NCBI RefSeq assembly: GCF_907164915.1
Contig: NC_061864.1
Span: forward strand, 4,795,389 to 4,859,388
Direction: 5' to 3'
DNA: 64,000 nt
Source: Impatiens glandulifera
Lineage: Eukaryota; Streptophyta; Magnoliopsida; Ericales; Balsaminaceae
Under the pieces are notes generated by a model, which was not told the DNA's origin, searched no databases, and saw nothing but the letters and a program-made list of their open reading frames with translations. Shown one piece after another: positions 1 through 12,881 of the stretch (positions are counted from its first letter, which is position 1; every line of letters starts with the position of its first letter). A program made the position numbers and the translations under genes.

Positions 1-240
1 AACCAGAAAAGTGTATAGGGGAGTTAATCGTTATTTTCGAGGATTTACGAGCTCAATAAGTTATTAAATATCGTACTTTTTCTACCGAGGCTAGGGCAGC
101 CCAAACCTCGGGGTTGGCTCTGTTCACAATACTATTATTATGATGTTTTTTGAAATTCGTTCAGGAAACCAGAAAAGTGTATAGGGGAGTTAATCGTTAT
201 TTTCGAGGATTTACGAGCTCGATAAGTTATTAAATATCGT
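1..240. repeat. 74-bp direct repeat with 166-bp period at window edge
   Basis: Positions 1-74 recur at 167-240 with a single A/G difference at the position equivalent to base 55. They are separated by a 92-bp spacer that is more GC-rich than its surroundings. The 166-bp period is close to a nucleosome-length satellite monomer. The window may therefore open in the tail of a tandem array that continues to the left, but only about 1.4 periods are visible. A simple local duplication or an LTR/element end is the alternative. Confidence 0.6.
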
Positions 241-1199
241 TTTTTTTATTTTTTATTTGTTATTTTAATGTCATGTTTTGTCGTTAGGTTTAAATGATTT
301 TTTTTTTTAAAATTAATGATTTTTTTAAAAAAAAAAGTTTTTCTAAATTATTATATTTTAATTAAAATATTTTAAAAAATAATAATAATAATTTTAAAAA
401 GAGAAAAATTACTTATTATTTATAGGGTACCAACTCATTTATTATTTGTTGCATGTAATTTCCTCAAATATTTATCTCTACCATTATTATTTTAAAAATA
501 TATATACTTCAATCAAACATAACTTTTTATTAAAAACTCTTCAATTTGTTATTAATTTTATATTTAACATGATTATGTAATTTTTTATCATATAATGAAT
601 TAGTTATCTTTTAATTCAATTCAATTGGGAGTTACACACAAAAAAAATAATAATAATAATAAATAATACAAAATAAAGTTTACAAAATTAATTATATGAG
701 CAATTCATAAAATTACAATTTTCAAAAAAGAAAGTTCAACAATCAAGAAATTTGTGAAGGGTGAGTGAGAGAATCACTTAAGAACGAATTATTTGTTGAA
801 ATATATAGCAAGTCTAAAACGGTGTCTAAATATTTTTTACAAAATATTATAAATGTTAGTTGTAATAATCCTTAGCAAAATTTTGTTGGTTATTAACGAT
901 AAAAATGTCATTTCAAATTATATATATATAATCGAATTACTGAGACCATATAAAATCATGAATGATACAATGTAAAAACCTTCGTATAAAAGATTAAATC
1001 AAAAATTTATTATTTAAAAAATAAAAAATAATTTAGATCCGATAATTTCGTCTCCTTACCGCTAAGAATGAGACGGACGAGTATATGATCATCAACCTAA
1101 TCAAGAATATTGAACGTTTAGTATTTTTATTTTAACATAATATTTTTATTTTCTAAATTAATTTCAATATTTGTTAAAACAAAATAACATTTCTCTTTT
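241..1199. other. AT-rich intergenic DNA, nothing recognised
   Basis: Homopolymeric A/T runs and short trinucleotide AAT runs dominate. No ORF with family similarity and no clear inverted or direct repeat was seen. Confidence 0.6.
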
Positions 1200-1760
1200 T
1201 TTTTATTATTATTTCCACACATTATATTTTTTTAATATTTAAATTGTATTCAACAATTTTTAACGTGAATATTTTTAAAAATAAAAGTCAATTTAAAATA
1301 TAAATACGAATAAATTGATAAACCGTACTATATCGATATAAAGTTTTTTGAAAAATAAATAAAAAATATACCTCTACTAAAAATTTCTCAAATATTTTTT
1401 TAGTTATTTAACTTCAACAAATTAAAATACGTAAATTTCAAAAATAATACTCAATTTTTAAAAAATACGTCCAAAATGTTTTTAAATATCATTTTATTTA
1501 AAAAATATTATAAATTAATTAGAAAAACGAATATAATACGCTAAAATAATATGACTGACATTTTGTCCATTTGAAAAAAAATCTCAAATACTAAAACTTT
1601 GTTAGTTCGAGTCCATATGACACAATTTAAAATTGGAGTCTCATTTGATAAAAACGATTCAAGTTCGAGTTTCAAATAATAATTGAGTCATTCAAGATAG
1701 GTTGATTTTAAAACGTAAAGTTTGAATTAAACTCGAAATCTTTAACCACATTTTATTGAA
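1200..1760 (+). repeat. Dispersed repeat family, copy 1
   Basis: This diverged segment shares order and wording with 21060-21640 and 49880-50220. Shared features are a 'cgtccaaaat' type core near 1468, a 'ataaattaatta' block, then a 'gttcgagt...catatgacacaattt' block near 1604-1627. All three copies lie in the same orientation. They look like old relics of one repeat family. No TIR, LTR or coding domain could be defined. Confidence 0.45.
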
Positions 1761-1880
1761 TCTCTAAAAAAAAAAAAAATTGTCACTGTACTATCACACA
1801 AGCCTCCAAAATAATCATAATTCTCTCAAAGTCCTCAAATTGGTTAGAATAGCATTAAGCATGAATAAAGAATCATCCAC

Positions 1881-2729
1881 TAAGAGCATCTCCAACGCAT
1901 AACCTGTGCCCACATCGGACAGTGTGGAAAAGGGCAGGTCATTGGTTTTTTTCATTTTTTGCATTGTAGATAAAAGGAAAAAGAGGGCAGTGCCCTCTAT
2001 GCCGGTCATGCCCTCTTCTGACTTTTTCATGATTATATAATATAATATATTATATAATATAGGAATATTAGTTATATATTTAATTATAATATTTTTTTCT
2101 ACTATTTTTAAGTAATATTATAATAACATTAAATAAATATATATTCTAAAGTTTTACTATAAAATAGGAATATTAATTATATATTAAATTATAATAATAC
2201 TAATTATATATTAAATTATAATAATATTATAATATATTTTAAATTATAAAAATATTTTATATTTTATTATAATATAGAAATATTAATTATATATTCTCAA
2301 ATTTTCCTATAATATAGGAATATTAGTTATATATTCTCAAATTTATTCTTATAATGTTTTTAATATTATAATATATTTTAAATTATAAAAATATTTTATA
2401 TTTCAATTTATTTAATATTAGTTATATATATATTTAATTAATAATTATATATTTCAAATGAATTAGTATATTTTTCTATTAATTATATTAACACGTTTTA
2501 AAGTTTAAATTCTTAAATTTTCCTATAATATCTATAATATAGGAATATTAGTTATAATAGTATAAATTAGTTATTTATTTAAAACACTTTTAAATTATTT
2601 AGATAAGAGGGCGGGCAGAAGCATTGGAGTGTTTTGCCCAAGTTCAATATGTGCCCGCTTTATGCTGAGGTGGAACATTAATTTGACAAAATAAGAGGGC
2701 AGAGGTCATTTGCGCTGCGGATGCTCTAA
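1881..2729. mobile_element. PIF/Harbinger-like MITE, TAA target duplication
   Basis: The element spans 1884-2726 and is flanked by TAA at 1881-1883 and 2727-2729. The left end reads gagcatctccaacgc. The reverse complement of the right end reads gagcatccgcagcgc. GC-richer subterminal blocks with 'gtgccc'/'gccctc' motifs enclose a very AT-rich core of short degenerate repeats. A 3-bp TWA duplication with this type of TIR is characteristic of Tourist/PIF-Harbinger elements. No transposase is encoded. The short minus-strand ORF over the left end (1815-2030) is incidental. Confidence 0.65.
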
Positions 2730-5700
2730 ATGACTTTGAATCCCACATTTAATCCCTTTAATCAGTCCATAAGTCTGTCAAGTTTTTTCATAACTTTTGA
2801 AAAGAAATTACAAACGATTTTTAATGTGAGAATTTGTATCCATAAGGTAATATATAACAATTATGAATACTATCGTAATTTTATGAAAATAATATTTACT
2901 TATTTATTACAATGATTATCTTACCAATTAACTATACCAGAGTCGTGTCTATCCTAGTTATCAAAACAGTTTTTACTGAATAAAATAAAAATGTATTTTT
3001 TCATTTAGGCTAATAATGTTGGTAACTTAATTTATTTTTAATATTAAAATAAATAGTTAAAAAAATAATAATATTAAATTGTAAAGAATTACTTGAGAGT
3101 TTAAAAACAACATCAAGCAAAACCATCTCTTTCAATTCAAAAAAAGTCAGAAACCGTAAGTTTTCTACTATAGGTTTAAATAATGGTCCAGTCTAATCCA
3201 CTCTTTTGCTAAAACCCACCCTTCCTTCCCACGCGTCAATTATTCCCATTTCATTTGTCTGTTTCACATACATAATAAATTCAATTTATCAAAATTAAAT
3301 TAAAATATTTACAAATAATTCATAGTTAGTGAGCCTTAAATTAAAATCCTGCTAACTTTCTCAATAATAATAATAATAAAAAAAAAATCATCATTAGAGG
3401 TTAGGGATCATCATAAATTTGATATTTTAGGACTTGATTTCTTTTGTGAAATCTCATTAGAATAATAAAAAATGAATTTCTTATACTCTATAAATAGATA
3501 TAGCAAACAAAAAATAATAAAGATTGTTTCATAGACAAGCTGCCAAAACCAGCTGTAATTGCAATTAATTGATTTCTATTTATGCAATAAAAGCGTAGTT
3601 ATCACGATTAAATTGTCCACAAAAGAAAATGTAATAATAATAATAGTAAAATGGATATTAAAAAAATAATAAGCCAAAAGCTGGTTTCATCTTTTTTTTT
3701 TTTGTCCAACCAAATATTATTTGATAAAAATTATTTGAGTTTTTAATTGATTAATTATTAAAATATTATTTTATATTTAATAAAAATAAAATAAAATAAT
3801 ATAATTTAGTTGATTAAATAAGTATTTTTTTTATAAATAAATAATAAAAATAAAATCCAAATCAATGAAAATATGGAAAAATTAAGAAAATAATTATGAG
3901 AAAAGGAGTAGCTGTCCAAATCAATCGCCCTCACTCCGTTTGTTATTAACCATCAATCACAATTATCTCAATGTTTTCATTAATTTTCATAACATTCTCT
4001 TCATTTCATTTTTATTTATTTATGAATATTGTAACTAAATAGTAAAACATTATAAAATATATTTTATTTTAAATTATATCATAATTTATTATTAACCTGA
4101 AATATTTGGATGTCTAATTTAATTTTCTTGAAGTCATACAAATAAAATAAGAGTTCATAATTAAAAATAAATAAAAAATAAAGTGATACACAAAATTATG
4201 GGTTGAATTGAAGTGTATAGAAATTGAGAAAAAAAGTAACAATAGAATGCTTAAAAGTTGAAAAATAAAAAATAAAAAACGTGTTAGCGTAGGAACTTAC
4301 CGACTAATTAACCCTATAATCGACTTAGTTGGTAAACAAAAAATATGATCCAAATTAAGATAACATTTAAAAGTATAATTTTGTGATTAATAAAAAATAA
4401 CATTATGAACTAAATAACAAACATATATATATTACAATTTAAGAATGCAAAATATTTTCAAATATTATCATTATTCAAGATGTGTTCATTTCATGGTCTG
4501 CATTGTTTTTCTTATTATAGTATTAGTATAATTTTATCTAAGACTTATAAATCTACTTAAATAATATTCTCAAATCTTATATTAATTTTATTTTATATTT
4601 TATTGGTATTATAATCTTTTTTTTGAAAATTAATATTTTTTTCAAAAAAATATTTACTTTTAAAAATTGTCAAAGTAAAAAGTAAAATATTTTTATTTTT
4701 ATTTTTATTTAATATAAAATATATAATTAATGTAGTTGAAACTTTTTAGGTGAGAAAGTGATGAAAAAATAAATGCAGATTTTGATAATCTTTTAGATAA
4801 TGCTATTAAAAAATTTGTTGAATTTTGTACCAAATATACTATTTTGATTTTCAACAAAAATGAAAACAATTAATGACATGAAATAACATACCAAATAAGT
4901 TCAATTATAAATATTTATTCAAATTAAGCTCATTTTAGTCATTAATATTTATTCACGAGCTTTGATTACTATGGATAGAATATTATTATTGTCCGTGGAC
5001 GAAATTAGTTTATAATGGTTTGAGAAAAATCCTAAATAGTGAAACAAATTCCTAAATTTGGATTCAAATATTAATATATTTAATTTAAAAGTAATAAAAT
5101 TAATGATTCTTACTCCTTATATACTAAATGACCTTAACCAAATTTTGACATGTGATGTAATCCAAGACAAATTCTAGTAATATATATATATATATATAAA
5201 AAAATATATATAGACAAATTATTTATTTTTCTGAATTATGATAAATATATTATTCAGATAACTTATTAAATAAAATATAAAAAATCTATTAAATTGTGAG
5301 ACCCAAAATGGGAGGCTCACCCATTAGAATTAGGGCTAAACTTTGTATTAAACATAAATTTGTTTATTTATAGAAAATTGGGTATCATTTGTTAATTAAA
5401 CCAAGTACATACATTTTAAAAAAATAAATAAGATTGAATGCACATCTAACCTATCTAATTTACGATACTATAATTTCTCGCTATGATTGAACTTTCAAGT
5501 TCCCGAGACTATTGTTCGGAATTCCTTTGTGGACACGTGATATGCGTGTCTTCTATTATTGTCAGGACGTACTTGATTAACAAATAAATTATTCGATATT
5601 ATTTTATATAAGTTTTTTATTAATAATTTTGTTTTGTCGTCTATGACCTAGAAATCAGAAACAATCCTTGCGGGTGCTACCTAACAAACCTTTTGATGAC

Positions 5701-6290
5701 AAATTTCTCAATGTCATAGCGTCGTAGCTAGGTTGTGCCACATTCTCGCGCAAAATATTTACCGGCCTCAACTATTTTTTGAAATGACGTTCATATGAAT
5801 TTAGAGCGCGACCAGTATTCAAAAATCTATGGACAGTTAATTATATATGAGATTCTCATCCAGAAATAAAAAAATGTTTACATTCAATCGGTCACGTCTA
5901 ACCCAAATCAAGCGGGGATTACCGCTCATTATCAATAAACGCGGGAAGAATAGTTAAATTCGTTTTCTTATGTGACTCGACTCATCAAACAATATACCGC
6001 GGGTAATTTTACGCGCGAACCGCCATGTTTGAATGTTATGTAATCATGAATTAAGAGTATTTGATAAGTGAAGAAAATATAGAAATATTGAGTAAGATAT
6101 CAAAGAGGGCTTATCATAATCAATTGAAGAATTGGGTTGAATAATAACAATTAATAATAATAAAATGAATAATAAAGTTATTTGAAATAAACACCATCAC
6201 ATTACAAATACACATAAGAAGAGTATCTGAATTGAATTCAAAGGGAGAGACGCCCATACACACACACACACAAAAAAAGGCTTTCTCCCT
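2730..6290. other. Intergenic region upstream of the proton pump interactor-like gene
   Basis: The region is mostly AT-rich and featureless. A TA dinucleotide run lies near 5180. Positions about 5440-6010 have more CG dinucleotides than their surroundings (e.g. 'gcgcaaaat', 'ccgcgggtaa', 'acgcgcgaa') but no ORF longer than about 60 codons with any similarity. This could be an old transposon remnant or distal regulatory DNA of the downstream gene. No gene was seen. Confidence 0.5.
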
Positions 6291-6299
6291 CGCCAGCTG

Positions 6300-6699
6300 T
6301 TCCTTCCTGCATTGCAACTGTTGTGAGACGGAGAGAGAGAAGGGAAGAGAAGAGAAGAGAAAGAGAACCGACGAGAGAGACGACATCAGCATACCGCTTC
6401 TCTCTTATTTGTACATCTCTCTTTCCCATTGAAGCCCTAACCGTAAAGCTTCGATCAAATCGATTCACTCTGGTTGACAATTTCTTAGATTTTGTGAAGA
6501 TTCGAACGCATTTGCATCGCCTAAGGTCCGATCCGATTTCCGTATCTGGATCAACCTATTCCTGTAAGTTTCTCTCTTGATTTCCAGACTATTATACATA
6601 CATTTTGAAATCTCTGCCTTTTGATCTTCTGAGATCTTAATTTATTCTACAAATACGTAATTTTCCTCTCTGATCCTTATTAGCTAGTTGATCCGAACA
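6300..6699 (+). other. 5' leader of the proton pump interactor-like gene, with a 5'UTR intron
   Basis: A purine-rich GA tract (about 6330-6368) is followed by a leader ending at 6563 with a strong donor (cct|gtaagtt). A T-rich stretch leads to an acceptor at 6682-6683 (ttattag|ctag). The predicted leader intron is 6564-6683, and the ATG lies 16 bases into the next exon. The transcription start is not determined. Confidence 0.55.
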
Positions 6700-9600
6700 A
6701 TGGCGGCGGAAACAGAGGTTCGTGAGGAGATTACTGTGCTCTCGGAAGTTCGAGTTGACGAGAATTGTCAGGTTGACACCAAGGATCTGCCCAAAGTGGG
6801 TGGTGACTGCGACAGAGCAGCTTCTGAGGCTGTTAGTGACTACAACGGAGAAGCTGAAACTGGTAAGAATGGGAATTCAATGGGGGAGGATGATCCCGAT
6901 GGTTCGTATGTCTTTATAAGCCGTAGCAACTCTGTCAATGGAGATTCTATTGAGAAGACTCTCCTTGAAGGAGATCCTGGATCGCCAGATGGATCCTTGA
7001 ACCATAATAAGGAGGTCCTGGTCCAGAAACTTAGTGCAGACAATGGAGAAGCTGTATCTGAAGAGAGCAAAGTCGATCATGAGGCCAATGAATCTCATTT
7101 ATTCGGCAATGTAGAACCTGTTGTTTTAGCAGTCAAACCTGTTATTGATGGGAGTCATACCGAATTGGCTAATGGAACTCAGGAGGAGCGTGAAGGAGCT
7201 GATCACGAGTCAATTCACTTGGTCTCTGCTTCTCAAGGTGGTGAGGTATCTCCTATTTTGATTTTGAGTGCTGATGATCCTCAGCTTGACAATGGTGTGG
7301 CTAAGATAGGAGTAGTGGATCAGGAATCAATTCCTGATTTAGATGAGACCTGTTTAGCTTCTAAGCTGAGGGAGGCCCCTGAATCTGAAGTTGTTGGTTC
7401 AGATGTTGGCAATAGTTATGTGCAGGAGAGTGAGGAAATAAATGGCGTGTCTTTGGGATCCATTGAATGCACACCAGCCCTTATTGATGATGTCAAGATT
7501 CAATATGAGGAGGAAAACAAAATTGGATCTGAGACAGAGACAGAGAAGACCCACGTTGCACCTTTGATTGACGATATCAAGATTAATGAGGATCTGGAGG
7601 AACATAAAGGAGTTGATCATGAGCCAATTCAGTTGGACTCTGCTTCTGAAGAAGTCCAGCTATCTCCTACTTTGATTTTGAATGTTGTTGATCCTCATAT
7701 TGACAATGGTATGGCTAAAATAGGAGTAGTGGATCACAAATCCACTCCTGAATTAGATGTGACCTGTTTAGCTTCTAAGCTGGGAGAGGCCCCTGAATCT
7801 GGAGTTCTTGGTTCAGATGTTGGCAATATTAACGAGGACAAAATTAATCTGGAGTCAACATGTCGTGGCCAGGAGAGTGAGGAAATAAAGGTTATGTCTT
7901 TGAAATCCACTGAATGCACACAACCACTTATCGACGGGATCAAGGTTCAGTATGAGGAGGAAAGAAAAACTGGATCAGATACAGAGACAGAGAAGATCCA
8001 CGTTGCACCCTTGATTGATGATATCAAGGTTAATGGGGATCTGGAGGAACAAATTGGAGAGCATCACGAGCCAATTCAGTTGAACTTTGCTTCTGAAGGC
8101 GGTGGGGAATCTCCTATTTCGATTTTGAATGCTGGTGATTCTCAGCTTGAAAATAGTGTGTCTAAAATAGGAGTAACGGATCAGGAATCATCTCCTGTGC
8201 TGGATGAGACCTGTTTAGCTTCTGAGGTGCGGGATACCCCTGAATCTGAAGTTATTGGTTCAGATATTGGCAGTATTAAAGAGGAAAAAACCAATTCAGA
8301 GTCATATCATGGCCAAGAGAGTGAGGAAATAGATGAGGGTGTGTCTTTGGGATCCACTGAGTGTACACCACCACTTAATGATGATATGAAGATTCAATAT
8401 GAGGAGGAAAGCAAACTTGGTTCAGAAACAGAAACAGAGAAGATCCACATTCCATCTTTGATTGACGATAGCAAGGTCAATGGGGCTCAGGAGGAACATA
8501 TTGGAGCTGATCACGAACCAAGTCAGTCTGAACTCGATGGGATATCTCCTATTCTGACTTCGAATGCTGTTGATCCTCAGACTCACAATGGTGTTGATAA
8601 AATAGGAGTACCGGACGATATCAAGGCCAATGGGGCTCAGGAGGAACACAGTGGAGTTGACCACGAGCCAATTCAGTCTGAAGACGATGTGAGTTCTCCT
8701 ATTTTGATTTCGAATGCTGTTGATCCTAAGATTCCCAATGGTGTGGATAAAATAATAGTAACGGAACAGGACTCCGTTCCTGAATTAGATGAGACCTTCT
8801 TAGCTTCTAAGCTGGTGGAGCCCTCCGAATTTGGAGTTATTGTTTCAGATATTGACAATAATAAGGATAAAACTAATTTGGAGTCAACATGTCATGGCCA
8901 AGGGAGTGAAAGAAAGGACGTGCCTTTGGTATCTACTGAATGTGCATCAGCAGGTACTGATGATATTAAGATTCAATTTGAGGAAACCAAAATTGGATCA
9001 TATACAGATACAGAAAAGATCCATGCTGCCCCCTTGATTGACGATGGCAAGGTTAACTCTGATAAGGAAGTCATAATTGAATCAGATAGAAAAATAGAGA
9101 TGATTGAGGAGTGTAAAAGCATTGAACCGGAGGCTACTGGAAGGAAACAGCCACAAGTTGAGGATGAAAGCAAGGCAGAACCACCTATCTTGATGAAAGA
9201 AGCTTTAACATCCGAAAACACAACTCCACAATCGTCAGATGAGGCAAGTCAACTTGAGCATGGAGAAGAGAATATTGAGGAACAAGAAAAAATTGATGGC
9301 AGCCAAAATTTTCAAGAATCTGTTTTGGAGGTTGATCTGAGCAAAGAAGTTGCAAAAGTAGCCAATGAAGCTGTTGTCCCTGTTGTCGGTGGAACCTCCA
9401 GTACAAATTCAAACGAGGATATTAAAGTTGTCTTGTCCAGTGATGAGATCTGTAACCTGGGAGCAGAAGTACCTAATCAACCAACTGTTGCCTCCCTTGA
9501 GGACAAAAATGTACCGTTAGATAATTGCTTGCTTGTAGAACCTGTTTTAACTTCTCCAGATCCTTCTCTATCTTCTCCTTGTGTAGAAAATGAATCTGGA

Positions 9601-12600
9601 ATGTTGAATGGAGTAAAGGCACCCCTTAGTACTGATTCTCTTGAAAATGGAGATGAAGCTGATCTGAAGTTAGAACATGAGACTGAGAACTCTTCCTCTA
9701 GCAATGATGCTCATGTGTGTAAACCTAAAGATGTGGATACTGATGATAAAAAGTCTGATGTTCAAGATGAGGCTGTTGGCAATGGTGCAAATACAGAAAA
9801 CTCCGACGGCCAAAATGAAGAACCGAAGATTGATGTGGTGGAACAGACTGACAGGGACGTTACTTTACCATCTACAACTGAGGATGCTGAATCCAAATCA
9901 AATGCACCAGAGGAAGAGAGTGTTGGATTTCAATTTGTGAAAAGTCCGTTCAACTACTTGATCAAAATGCCAAGATATGAAGATGATGGACTTAGAAAAC
10001 AAATTGAATCCGCTCATCAAGAAGTTGAGGAGAAGACGAAAAACAGAGATGTCACTAAAGCAGAAATCAAAGATAAAAAGGTAGTAGTTTATCACAAACA
10101 AACTTATCTTAGTAGTACTCTTATGTGTTTATTACCTAGTTAATAATTTTTGTGGCTGATATGATGCTCCTCCATAAAAATTAGGTCAAGTCTCAGGAAT
10201 TACAGGCTATTTTTGAATCTGCCAAATCAGAAGAGAAAGCAGCAAGGGGTTTGGTAAAGTCAAAACGTCAAGAAATTGATGCTGTTCAATCTATTATCAA
10301 CAAAGTGAAGAATGCAATTACAGTGGATGATATAGATATCAGGGTGAGCACAACTTCCTTTTTCAGAAAAACAGATGGCCTCTTTTCCTTCTATTTTGAT
10401 TCATTTTCACATATATATATTTTCTCTCTAATAAACTTCATATCTGGAGAGCAGATACGCGGGATGGAACACATGATCCAACATGAAACATTGCCTCTGA
10501 AAGACGAAAAACAGTATATTCGTGAAATCAAACAATTGAGGCATCTCCGCGAACAGTTATCTTCAAGCTTGGGTAGCCAAGAAGACGTACAACTGGCTTT
10601 GAACCAAAAGGATGAATCTGAAGAACGCATGAAGGTGAATTTAGTGTGCTTTATATAAGGTTAAATTTTAGGAAATAGCTTTTTTTAGTACAGATGTTAA
10701 TCTGATTTTTCATCAATTGCAGATCTTAAAGAAGGAACTTGACCGCCTCAAGGACACTGTATCAAATACTGAAGAAGCAGCCAGAGCTGCATGGAAGAAA
10801 CTTGACGAGGTAAAGAATAAGATCAGGGAATTGTATGTAGTATTCACCTCTGAGGATGATACCCGTCAAGAAGCATTTAGACGTTTGCAGAACCTTAAGA
10901 AGCAATTGAGGGATAAGGTTGGTTCTCAATTTTTGGAATATTATTTGCAAAATTTGAGTATTTTTCCCGAATTGGTATTGTAACTCGTTTGTAAATATCA
11001 TCACGCATCTTCTAACTATTGTTATAATTCTGAATTTGGATGATTTCCAATTGGCGCATATTCATCTCTAATGGCATGAATCTTGCAGAACGTGTGGTTC
11101 AGAAGGTACAAAGATGAGGAAGAATGTGCAAATGGCTATGCAGCAAGTGGAGACAAAGAAGTTCTCCATCTGTTCTGCGCGAACCAGGTAGGTTATCTGC
11201 ATATTTCTCATCTTGAAAAGAGGTGTTTTATTTGAGATTAATTGCTAATATCCCATTATCAAATCACCAATCTACTCATGAGTTGCATTACTCAAATCAT
11301 TAACCAAAATAATAGGCTAGGTCGTTTTTTATTTATACCCAAAATGTCTTTTTATCCAAATAACCTGATTTTCAATAACCTACCTTAAACAAGGCCCAAC
11401 ACTATTGTTGGTTATTAAAGACTATGATATCATCAATGTTTAATGATCAAGAATCAAGATGAATCACTCATCTCTCAAAAGACTCTTGGTTTTTCTTTAG
11501 AGACTCCTGAGTTTTTCTCAAGAGACTATCGGTTTCATTTACACAAACTGAAGAGTCAACATTAAATGTTATTTATTTGTAATCTTTTGTTTACTTTTTT
11601 CTTTACTATAAATACTAGTAAACTATTTTCACTTAGCTCTCTCCTTAATTCTCTTATCACAACTTTTTAGCTACTTTAATTTATTGTTTCTACCTTCTCT
11701 ATCTCACTTATTTTAACTTTGGTAACATAAATCATGCTTCTTAGGTGTCAAAGATAATGGGACAGTGGAACACGGATGAGGAGTTCCGAAAAGAATATAT
11801 CAGATGTAACGAGAGAAGTATATTGAGGAGATTTGGGACACGTGATGGTCGAGCGTTAGGCCCAGATGAAGAGCCGCCTATAATTCCAAAAGCGTGGGAC
11901 AGAAGAACTGACCAGTCAGTTGTTGCACCAGTGAAGAAGGTGAATAGTAAGAAACTACCTGTGGTTGAGGGCGGTGAATCGAAAGGTAAACCAGCTGAAA
12001 AAGAGGATGTCGTTCTTATCGAGCAAAATTTGAAGACTGAAGTTCCTGCCGAAATTCCTGCCAACAACCCCCCCATCTCTGTTCAAAGTTCAGCACCCAT
12101 AGAGGAGAAGAGTGGTGAGCCAGTAGATGTGAAAGAGAAGGAGCCTGAGAAAACCAAAGAGGAGATAGAGGCGGAGAGAAAAGCAGAGGAGCTAAGGAAA
12201 GAAGAGGAGATGGTGAGGATGAAAGAGCTGAGGAAGGTTGAGGAGAAGGTGAAGGAAAAGGAAGCTTTAGATAGGAAAAGGAGAAATGCAGAGAAAGCAA
12301 CTGTTAGAGCTGAATTAAGGGCACAAAAGGAAGCTGAACAAAAAGAGAAGGTGAGTTGCCTAACAGAACATGTTTTCAATTGGGTCAGTCAGTTCCTGTT
12401 TGAAAGTATCCCAGCTCGCTTTATTCATTGATTTTGCATTTTGGTTGGTTTTTCTTATGTGCAGGAAAGGGAGAAGAAGTTAAGGAAGAAAGAAAGGAAG
12501 AAAACAGGTGGGGCAGAGGAAGAAGGAACCAGAGAATGGGGATCTTCCCAAACCGGATGGGATTCACCCAAAGATGTAGCTGTAACAAGAGAGGTTGCTG

Positions 12601-12881
12601 AGATGATGATCAATGAAAACAGCAGCAGCAGCAGCCTTCTTACTACTACTACTACAAACACAAAGAAGTTGTCAGCGGCTCCCATGAAAGCAGCAACAAT
12701 CCAATTGTCGAAGCAGACCAAGTCAAAACTGACTCCACCACCAGCCCTTCGCAACAAGGGGAAGAGGAGAATGCAGCAATGGATTTGGGCAATTTCGATC
12801 ACTGTACTCGTCATTGTCCTGTTCTTCATGGGCAATGTTGGATTCTACTCCAGCCTTAAGGATAGGAAATCTGGTCTCTAA
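6700..12881 (+). CDS. PPI1: Large proton pump interactor (PPI1-like) protein, 7 coding exons
   Basis: Plant proton pump interactors bind the regulatory C-terminus of plasma-membrane H+-ATPase and are tail-anchored in ER/plasma membrane. Exons by phase-0 GT-AG splicing are 6700-10080, 10185-10343, 10455-10634, 10723-10917, 11089-11187, 11745-12350 and 12465-12881, giving 1678 aa. The family core starts near residue 1078 with FVKSPFNYLIKMPRY. Long coiled coils follow (SIINKVKNAI, EIKQLRHLREQL), then NVWFRRYKDEE, a K/E-rich helix and a C-terminal membrane segment at about 1646-1663 (WIWAISITVLVIVLFFMG). The N-terminal about 1075 residues are acidic, probably disordered, and contain an amplified repeat. 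Arabidopsis PPI1 is about 610 aa, so the core is ordinary and the N-terminus is greatly enlarged. The ATG at 6700 (MAAETEV) is chosen; an upstream in-frame TTG at 6688 is not a normal plant start. Family assignment is strong; the exact paralogue is less certain. Confidence 0.88.
7201..9066 (+). repeat. Five-unit internal repeat in the PPI-like N-terminus
   Basis: Units begin at 7201, 7615, 8062, 8509 and 8659 (residues 168, 306, 455, 604, 654). Full units are about 138-149 codons. Each opens with DHEPIQ-like residues, then SPILI..A.DPQ, NGV.KIGV.DQES, LDETCLASKL, GSD.GN, QESEEI, STECT, IQYEEE, ETEKIH, PLIDDIKVNG. Unit 4 is truncated to about 50 codons: it jumps from NGVDKIGVP straight to DDIKANGAQEEH. 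The reading frame is kept in all units, so duplications occurred in whole-codon steps. This points to unequal exchange within a coding exon. Confidence 0.9.

Noticed and set aside
6688..6699. Four-codon N-terminal extension of the PPI-like ORF beginning at 6688
   Set aside because: It starts with TTG, not ATG. The first ATG is 6700, just after the predicted leader acceptor.
12455..12835. Minus-strand ORF of 126 codons over the last PPI exon
   Set aside because: It is antisense to a well-supported coding exon with the family's membrane tail, and its protein has low-complexity V/L/F composition from antisense repeats.
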